From CAZBBC01 sp964489835 (lineage in GTDB: Bacteria; Calditrichota; Calditrichia; JAJRVZ01), in assembly GCA_964489835.1 (NCBI GenBank), contig CAZBBC010000044.1, positions 1 to 29,577 on the forward strand: 29,577 nucleotides of DNA, written 5' to 3'. The notes under the pieces were generated by a model that had not been told where the DNA came from, did no database searches, and worked only from the letters and a program-made list of their open reading frames with translations. The translations under genes were made by a program, and so were the position numbers. Position 1 is the first letter of the stretch. Every line of letters begins with the position of its first letter. Below, piece after piece: positions 24,547 to 29,577 of this stretch.

Positions 24547-25008
24547 TTGGACCAGGCACATTTGCATCTGTTACTCAATCATTTCCCGATTATTGGGACA
24601 CTTTTCGGAATTGGCTTTATCGCCTATGGCTATTTTATAAAAAATCAAACCATTACCAATGCCGCCAAGATCGTCTTTATCATCGTTGCTGTAATAACCA
24701 TACCTACATTCTTCAGCGGAGAACCGGCTGAAAAAATATTGGAAGCTACTATTCCCAACATCAGCCACGACCTGATTCACGCTCATGAAGAAGCGGCGGA
24801 TTTTGCATTTATTGTAATGATCATTCTTGGGGCAATATCTTTATTCTCGCTTTGGAAAAAACGAACAGTTAGAACTTATGATTTGGTAATTCTGATCCTT
24901 GCAATTGTCGTATTTATTATAATGGCAAGAGTTGGTAATTTAGGAGGTCAAATACAGCATCAGGAGATCCGCAGCAGCGTTTTGGTCGTTTCTGAATCAA
25001 AATCCTGA
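24547..25008 (+). CDS. Small histidine-rich membrane protein, DUF2231-like
   Basis: A 153-residue protein with four predicted membrane helices. Conserved-looking features are HLHLLLNHFPIIG in helix 1, FFSGEPAEK in the loop after helix 2, SHDLIHAHEEAADFAF leading into helix 3, and GGQIQHQEIR after helix 4. The arrangement of histidines facing both sides resembles DUF2231, whose members begin LHP..VHFPIA and end in a Gly-Gly turn; the assignment is by pattern only. The histidines could bind haem or a metal. Translation seems to start at a TTG with AAAGAGAA upstream; no ATG gives the histidine-rich start in frame. It lies 22 bases before the MscS gene and is probably co-transcribed with it. Confidence 0.7.
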   Translation: MDQAHLHLLLNHFPIIGTLFGIGFIAYGYFIKNQTITNAAKIVFIIVAVITIPTFFSGEPAEKILEATIPNISHDLIHAHEEAADFAFIVMIILGAISLFSLWKKRTVRTYDLVILILAIVVFIIMARVGNLGGQIQHQEIRSSVLVVSESKS

Positions 25009-25030
25009 CAATCCTTAAAAAAGAAAAGCA

Positions 25031-25882
25031 ATGATGGAAATTATTGGATTATTTAAAACTTTACCACCTCTACTAAAGATTTTTTCCATAGTATTGTTGG
25101 CAGTAATGGCGAGTTTCCTGGTGCGCGGAATAAGGCGATTAAGCCAATGGCTATTGTCTTTAAAATTATCGGGCAGCGATTTTAAAACAGAAAACATAGT
25201 AAAACGCTATCCTAAAATTGTTACCATCACCACAATCCTGGTCAGCGCCTTTACCTTTACAATTTACTTCCTGGCCTTTGGGCTGATCCTGCAGGAATTC
25301 AATATCTCTTTAACCGCCTATTTAGCCAGTGCTTCGGTGATCGGGCTTGCCATTGGCTTTGGGGCACAGGGTTTTGTTCAAGATGTCGTCATTGGCCTGA
25401 CACTGATTTTTTCGGATACGCTTGATATTGGTGATGTAGTGGATCTCTCCGGGCAGGTCGGCCAAGTCGATAGAATCGGATTAAGATTCACAACCCTTAT
25501 CAACCTGCATGGACAACAGATTTATATACCAAACCGAAATATTTCTTCCATCGGTCAATTTCGGGGAGGTTGTATTCGCGTCTATGTTGATATCCAATTG
25601 CCGGAACAGGTTGATGATAAAATTGTTACGGAAAAGGTGCAGTCTATTGGACTGGGTATGCATCAGCAGCATACGTCAATTATACTCACCCCGCCGGAGA
25701 TATTTGGCATTAAAGAGACAAAAGGCGGTAACTGGCGTTATTTGCGAATCAAGTTTCGTATCTGGCCGGGACAAGGCGCACTTATCGAAACGTCCTTTAA
25801 ACAACGCGTCATTTTGTTGATGAAGCAGCAGTACCAGGATTACGCTGAATGGATGATTACTGTTACCTACAAGGTTGAGTAA
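25031..25882 (+). CDS. Small-conductance mechanosensitive ion channel (MscS family)
   Basis: A 283-residue MscS-type channel that opens under membrane tension and releases solutes on osmotic downshock. It has two N-terminal helices (about residues 10-27 and 60-88), then the pore helix (LASASVIGLAIGFGAQGFVQDVVIGL, given here in overview as residues ~95-120) with the family alternation of Ala and Gly. Next is the beta domain (IGDVVDLSGQVGQVDRIGLR, IYIPNRNIS), and finally the C-terminal alpha/beta domain. The motif IPN is the usual one in MscS. The ATG is preceded by AAAAAGAAAAG, a weak site. It sits between the DUF2231-like gene and corA. Confidence 0.93.
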   Translation: MMEIIGLFKTLPPLLKIFSIVLLAVMASFLVRGIRRLSQWLLSLKLSGSDFKTENIVKRYPKIVTITTILVSAFTFTIYFLAFGLILQEFNISLTAYLASASVIGLAIGFGAQGFVQDVVIGLTLIFSDTLDIGDVVDLSGQVGQVDRIGLRFTTLINLHGQQIYIPNRNISSIGQFRGGCIRVYVDIQLPEQVDDKIVTEKVQSIGLGMHQQHTSIILTPPEIFGIKETKGGNWRYLRIKFRIWPGQGALIETSFKQRVILLMKQQYQDYAEWMITVTYKVE

Positions 25883-25937
25883 GATAAATGTTTATCTGGT
25901 GAATTATTCGGATTAAATAATTTAAGGAGGAACTCAC

Positions 25938-27002
25938 ATGGCTAGATTTTTTAAGAAACGTGAGGAAAGCAAAGGTCTTGCTCCCGGTTCCTTAGTTTTC
26001 ATTGGAAACAAAAAGGTGGAAAATATCCGAATTCGCGTGATTGATTATGATCAATCTAAATTGAACGAAGCGCAATTAGATGATATATCTAAAGGAAAGG
26101 AATTCAAAGAAACCAATACGGTGACCTGGATCAATATTGACGGGCTTCATGATCATACAGTGATGCAGGAAATCGGGAATATATTTGATTTACATCCGCT
26201 TTTATTAGAAGATATTATGAATACAGACCAGAGACCAAAGCTTGAAGAATTTGATAATTGTCTTTTCCTGGTTTTAAAAATGCTTCGCTATGACAAAGAA
26301 AAACAGGTCATTATTGCCGAGCAATTAAGCATGGTGTTAGGTCGTACATTTCTGCTAACTTTCCAGGAACAACCCGGGGATGTCTTTGAACCGGTCAGAG
26401 AAAGAATAAGAAAACAAAAAGGAAGAATACGTGCCACCGGAATAGACTACCTGGCTTATGCTTTACTGGATACGGTTGTTGATAATTATATCTCCATTAT
26501 CGAGAGAATTGGCGAGCAAATCGAAGATATTGATGAGGAAGTATTGACAAATCCCAAACCTGCTGTTATGGAGAAAATAAATACGTTAAAGCGTGAAATG
26601 AATTATTTGCGCAAATCCATCAGACCGCTCAGGGAAGCCGTTATACAATTATTGAAGCTGGATTCTAAACTTATTAACCATAAAACAATTCCATTCTTAA
26701 GAGATTTGCAAGATCTTATTACACATGCGACAGAAGCCATCGATACATACCGGGAAATGCTATCGGATCAATTAAATATTTACAATTCATCTATCAGTAA
26801 CCGGATGAATGAAATTATGAAAGTATTGACTATTTTTGCCGCCATATTCATACCGCTTACATTTGTCGCCGGAATTTATGGGACCAATTTTGAATACCTG
26901 CCTGAACTACATTTTAAATATAGTTATTTTATCTTTTGGGGAGTCATGATCAGTGTTGCCATTGCAATGCTCAGCTATTTTAAACGAAAAGACTGGTTAT
27001 GA
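25938..27002 (+). CDS. corA: CorA-family divalent cation transporter with GTN in place of GMN
   Basis: A 354-residue CorA-type Mg2+/Co2+ transporter. The N-terminal alpha/beta domain includes VTWINIDGLHDHTVM and LHPLLLEDIMNTDQRPK, a typical CorA motif. A long helix (residues ~200-290) follows, then two C-terminal membrane helices. The pore-loop signature after the first helix reads YGTNFEYLPEL: residues 315-317 are GTN where nearly all CorA proteins have GMN. The methionine is replaced by threonine in a codon (ACC) that cannot become ATG by a single change. The rest of the gene is intact and begins after a strong AAGGAGG, so the protein is probably made. Altered ion choice or transport is possible. 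The stop overlaps the next start as ATGA. Confidence 0.92.
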   Translation: MARFFKKREESKGLAPGSLVFIGNKKVENIRIRVIDYDQSKLNEAQLDDISKGKEFKETNTVTWINIDGLHDHTVMQEIGNIFDLHPLLLEDIMNTDQRPKLEEFDNCLFLVLKMLRYDKEKQVIIAEQLSMVLGRTFLLTFQEQPGDVFEPVRERIRKQKGRIRATGIDYLAYALLDTVVDNYISIIERIGEQIEDIDEEVLTNPKPAVMEKINTLKREMNYLRKSIRPLREAVIQLLKLDSKLINHKTIPFLRDLQDLITHATEAIDTYREMLSDQLNIYNSSISNRMNEIMKVLTIFAAIFIPLTFVAGIYGTNFEYLPELHFKYSYFIFWGVMISVAIAMLSYFKRKDWL

Positions 27003-27826
27003 ATTTTATAATTAGATCTAAGATAATCCGCTATTTCGTTTTTCCACTGTTTCTATGGCAAATATTTAGCTCTCACAGTTTTGCTCAAATATTGAATGTC
27101 GATAGAATTAAAACCGGCAAAGACAGTACCACCGATCAAAATCTATATGCTATTGTTAATCTGGGATTAGATATAACTCAAGAAGATAAGCGGGTGATTA
27201 ATCTTAAAACAAGTGTGGACCTCTCATATCTGTTTCAAAAAAATGTAATTATTTTACTGGCACAGTATGATGTAACCAGTGCTAAGAATGTTAAATTAAT
27301 TAATGCCGGTTATTCTCATCTAAGGTTCCGATTTAACCGAGAATCAGATATTCAGCCTGAATTATTTACACAATACCAATGGAACGGGATTCGGGGAATG
27401 AAGGCTCGGGTTCTGGCAGGAGCAAATCTACGTTTTCTATTAGATAAAGACTCGCTCAATGTGTCCTATATTGCCATGGGCCTGATGAATGAATGGGAAA
27501 CATGGGATTATCGAAACGTACCCACAGACAAAATTCCACTGAATCCAAAAGACAAACAGTCCAATTATATTAAACTAAATTGTTATTTTAATCTAACCCG
27601 GAAAATTCAAGAAAATGTGGATTTATCCTTTATTATCTATATACAATCACGACCGAATGCAAATATTATTTATCCACGCATTTCACCTTCCATACAACTC
27701 AACCTGGCAGTGTCAAAAAAGTTATCCGTATCCTTCATTATGAACGGTATTTATGACAGAAAACCAATTGTACCGATAAGAAATTTTTTTTATGACTTTT
27801 CAAGTACTGTTACTATTCAGATATAA
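26999..27826 (+). CDS. DUF481-type outer membrane beta-barrel protein
   Basis: A 275-residue protein with an N-terminal signal peptide (YFVFPLFLWQIFSSHSFA). The mature part is made of alternating beta strands: AIVNLGLDITQEDKRVINL, VDLSYLFQKNVIILLAQY, NAGYSHLRFRF, ELFTQYQWNG, RVLAGANLRF and a final SSTVTIQI strand. This is the layout of DUF481/YdiY-like barrels with a NAGYSHLRF..ELFTQYQ core, found near cation genes in some genomes. Function of the family is unknown; a pore or structural role is a guess. Its ATG overlaps the CorA stop (ATGA), so the two are translationally coupled. This pairing of an inner membrane cation transporter with an outer membrane barrel suggests a joint path for the ion. 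Confidence 0.8.
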   Translation: MNFIIRSKIIRYFVFPLFLWQIFSSHSFAQILNVDRIKTGKDSTTDQNLYAIVNLGLDITQEDKRVINLKTSVDLSYLFQKNVIILLAQYDVTSAKNVKLINAGYSHLRFRFNRESDIQPELFTQYQWNGIRGMKARVLAGANLRFLLDKDSLNVSYIAMGLMNEWETWDYRNVPTDKIPLNPKDKQSNYIKLNCYFNLTRKIQENVDLSFIIYIQSRPNANIIYPRISPSIQLNLAVSKKLSVSFIMNGIYDRKPIVPIRNFFYDFSSTVTIQI

Positions 27827-27889
27827 CTCCAATATAGTCATAATACATTAGATGATAGTAAGATGCCTTTTATGCCCAGTTGTTAGAGA

Positions 27890-27997
27890 GTAAATCAGAA
27901 AATCAATATTTCAAAAATGACGGATTCCGCCAGAGATTTGGGTAGTAAAAAGAGCTACAGGTCTAAAAGAAAGAATAAAAACAAGAAATCAAAATGA
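27890..27997 (+). pseudogene. Relic of the C-terminus of a second DEAD-box helicase gene
   Basis: The 35 codons before the TGA at 27995-27997 read VNQKINISKMTDS and continue as a Lys/Arg-rich tail ending KKSK. This matches the last residues of the helicase at 16207-17925 (VSNQKINISKMTDA plus a basic tail). At DNA level, 36 bases (27893-27928) agree with 17827-17862 at 34 positions; beyond that the tails have diverged. A TAG codon lies just upstream in frame, and nothing else of the helicase is present. So this is the leftover 3' end of a paralogous helicase gene, on the same strand. Confidence 0.8.
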
Positions 27998-28005
27998 GGT
28001 GTGCT

Positions 28006-29541
28006 ATGATCCGTAACCTATACACAGCATTTATAATTACTTTCTTTCTGGTGTTCTCAGCTTGGATAGGTTTATTGGCTGGAAAGGGAGAAGAGGCGAT
28101 CGCCATTGGTACAGCAAGACAGCTATTCTTCGATGATTTGCTTATTGAGTCCAGCAAAGGTATAACATTTACAATGAATCCTCCATTGCGGACGGGATAT
28201 ATTGTATTAAAAGCAGATGCCCCCTGGGAGAAGGCACTAAATGGCCAAATAGGCCCATACTGCAGTATGATTAAAGAAGGTAATAAGATTAGGTTATGGT
28301 ATGACGTTCGATTTGGAGGGACGGTACAGGTAGCGTATGCCGAATCAATCGATGGTATTCATTTCACCAAACCGATAGTGGGCCGTTATTCTCTAGACGG
28401 ATCAAAAGAAAACAATATCGTAATACCAAACAGAATCGGCGGGAGCTCTGTATGGATAGACCCTAACGCTACACCTAACAAGAAATACAGAAACCAGGTT
28501 AAAGGCTATAATGATCCCACATCCGGAAAACTTTATTGTTACCACTCAGCGGACGGGATCGAGTGGACACTCTGGCAATGTCAGGATATCGGTAACTGTG
28601 ACACGCAGAGCATTGCATTTTGGGATAACCGGATCACACGCTATGTCCTTTATACACGAAAGAATCCAAACGCCGGCACACCGGCCAGATCCAGGGTCGT
28701 AAGGCGCCTGGAATCGGATGATTTAGAACATTGGGAGAATGAGGTGATTGTCATGGCAGCTGACAAGATAGATAATGCCACGTATGTATCACCTACCCCG
28801 AAACCACCCATCGACTATTATGGCGCAGCCGTTTTTCGATATCCGGATCTCGAGGGATCGTACGTTATGCTAAGCCAGGCATTCTGGCACTTCAAGAAGC
28901 GCAAACCTGAAAATCGATGGGGCTTAAATGGCAAGAAGGATCCCAGCAAAGGTGAAAGATTAGCCCCAAGTACGATAGATGTTCGTTTAGCCATAAGCCG
29001 GGACGGCGTTAAATTTCAGCGCCTGGGCAGACGTAAACCTTTCCTGAATTTAGGACCCGAAGGGGCTTTCGATTCCAGGCTGGTTTGGGCAATACCGAAT
29101 CCTGTTATAGTAGATGACGAGATATGGGTATACTACGCCGGAAAAAATACAGACCACGATGGATTTGTAGACCCAAAGGCTTCCGGACCCATGAGCGGTA
29201 TCGGTTTGGCTGTTATGCGCCTCGACGGATTCATCTCTGCCGATGCCGATTATACGGGTGGAGAGATTACGACGGGCTTGGTGACATTCGAAGGCAACAG
29301 GCTTGAAGTGAACCTCGACACCGGCGGCGGGGGTTCTTTACAGGTTGAAATACTTGACAAATCTGGTATACCTATTGATGGGTATACACAGGCTGATGCT
29401 ACCGTCCTGTGTGGAAATTCTGTAAAAATGGCTGCGAGCTGGAACGAAAATCAAGATGTAAGCAAGCTTTCCGGCTTTCCGGTACGACTTCGCTTTACGA
29501 TGCGCGATTGCAAGCTCTATGCCTTTGGCTTCACAAATTGA
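28006..29541 (+). CDS. Secreted five-bladed beta-propeller glycosidase-like protein (GH32/GH43-like)
   Basis: A 511-residue protein with a signal peptide (AFIITFFLVFSAWIGLLAG). The mature part opens with IGTARQLFFDDLLIES, then shows propeller strands of the GH32/43/68-like type: KIRLWYDVRFGG, VQVAYAESIDGIHF, LYCYHSADGIEWTLW, RYVLYTRKNPN, VRLAISRDGVKFQRLG and DEIWVYYAGKN. The last ~110 residues are a beta-sandwich (TGLVTFEGNRLEVNL onward). Such proteins are common in polysaccharide-degrading FCB and planctomycete bacteria. The substrate is unknown, and I cannot mark the catalytic acids with certainty. I chose the ATG at 28006 because TGAGGTG lies four to five bases upstream; an ATG at 27994 overlaps the helicase relic and lacks such a site. 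Confidence 0.75.
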   Translation: MIRNLYTAFIITFFLVFSAWIGLLAGKGEEAIAIGTARQLFFDDLLIESSKGITFTMNPPLRTGYIVLKADAPWEKALNGQIGPYCSMIKEGNKIRLWYDVRFGGTVQVAYAESIDGIHFTKPIVGRYSLDGSKENNIVIPNRIGGSSVWIDPNATPNKKYRNQVKGYNDPTSGKLYCYHSADGIEWTLWQCQDIGNCDTQSIAFWDNRITRYVLYTRKNPNAGTPARSRVVRRLESDDLEHWENEVIVMAADKIDNATYVSPTPKPPIDYYGAAVFRYPDLEGSYVMLSQAFWHFKKRKPENRWGLNGKKDPSKGERLAPSTIDVRLAISRDGVKFQRLGRRKPFLNLGPEGAFDSRLVWAIPNPVIVDDEIWVYYAGKNTDHDGFVDPKASGPMSGIGLAVMRLDGFISADADYTGGEITTGLVTFEGNRLEVNLDTGGGGSLQVEILDKSGIPIDGYTQADATVLCGNSVKMAASWNENQDVSKLSGFPVRLRFTMRDCKLYAFGFTN

Positions 29542-29570
29542 ATAACACACGGTAAAGAGAATACAATCAC

Positions 29571-29577
29571 AGGAGAT
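29571..29577 (+). promoter_or_regulatory. Ribosome binding site of a gene starting beyond the window
   Basis: AGGAGAT are the last bases of the window, 29 bases after the stop of the propeller protein gene. This is a strong Shine-Dalgarno, so another gene of the same operon probably begins within about ten bases past the edge. Confidence 0.55.

Noticed and set aside
27890..27997. Attachment site of an integrated element, by analogy with 3'-end duplications
   Set aside because: No integrase or other mobility gene lies in the block between the two copies, and the copies diverge strongly after 36 bases. A helicase paralogue relic explains this better.

Overview
The window looks like a scaffold from a Gram-negative bacterium of the FCB superphylum, perhaps a Calditrichota, Ignavibacteria or KSB1-like lineage. 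The evidence is a Por/T9SS-type C-terminal sorting domain at the left edge, a TolC-type outer membrane tripartite pump, a DUF481-type outer membrane protein, and secreted beta-propeller carbohydrate-active proteins. The lineage is an inference; no rRNA or tRNA gene is visible. Two 10-N assembly gaps (247-256 and 11514-11523) show this is draft sequence.

Layout. (1) 1-340: the end of a secreted T9SS-type protein and an intrinsic terminator. (2) 340-4131: an AT-rich regulatory region with short direct repeats and a good sigma-70-like promoter, then a large secreted FG-GAP beta-propeller plus GH123-like (DUF4091) protein. (3) 4165-9898, minus strand: a TolC / membrane-fusion / RND efflux operon. 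(4) 9991-11310, minus: a 6-phosphofructokinase with its own promoter. Just upstream of that promoter lies a ~115-bp tandem repeat broken by an assembly gap. (5) 11743-15726, minus: a four-gene sulfur respiration operon encoding an octaheme cytochrome c of the tetrathionate reductase family, a membrane cytochrome b, and two YeeE/YedE sulfur transporters. The second transporter is fused to a rhodanese domain that has lost its catalytic cysteine. (6) 16207-27826, plus: a DEAD-box RNA helicase, a diguanylate cyclase, a stomatin-like SPFH protein, a type II NADH dehydrogenase, a 14-TM MFS exporter, a decayed kup potassium transporter, a DUF1003 protein, a short barrel-like fragment, a DUF2231-like membrane protein, an MscS channel, a CorA-type transporter and a DUF481 outer membrane protein. 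(7) 27890-27997: a relic of the C-terminus of a second DEAD-box helicase, then a secreted GH32/43-like five-bladed propeller enzyme and the ribosome binding site of a further gene beyond the window.

How the genes fit together. The efflux operon shows ATGA coupling and runs in the natural order tolC-mfp-rnd. The octaheme cytochrome and cytochrome b also overlap by ATGA and would pass quinol electrons to a periplasmic sulfur oxyanion, while the YeeE/YedE proteins would move sulfur compounds across the membrane. The block 18.0-27.8 kb is rich in ion, osmotic and membrane-stress functions and shows several signs of gene decay. The most interesting points are the sulfur operon with its cysteine-less rhodanese fusion, the gapped tandem repeat beside the pfk promoter, the two previously hidden gene relics (kup and helicase), and a CorA protein with GTN in place of the GMN signature.
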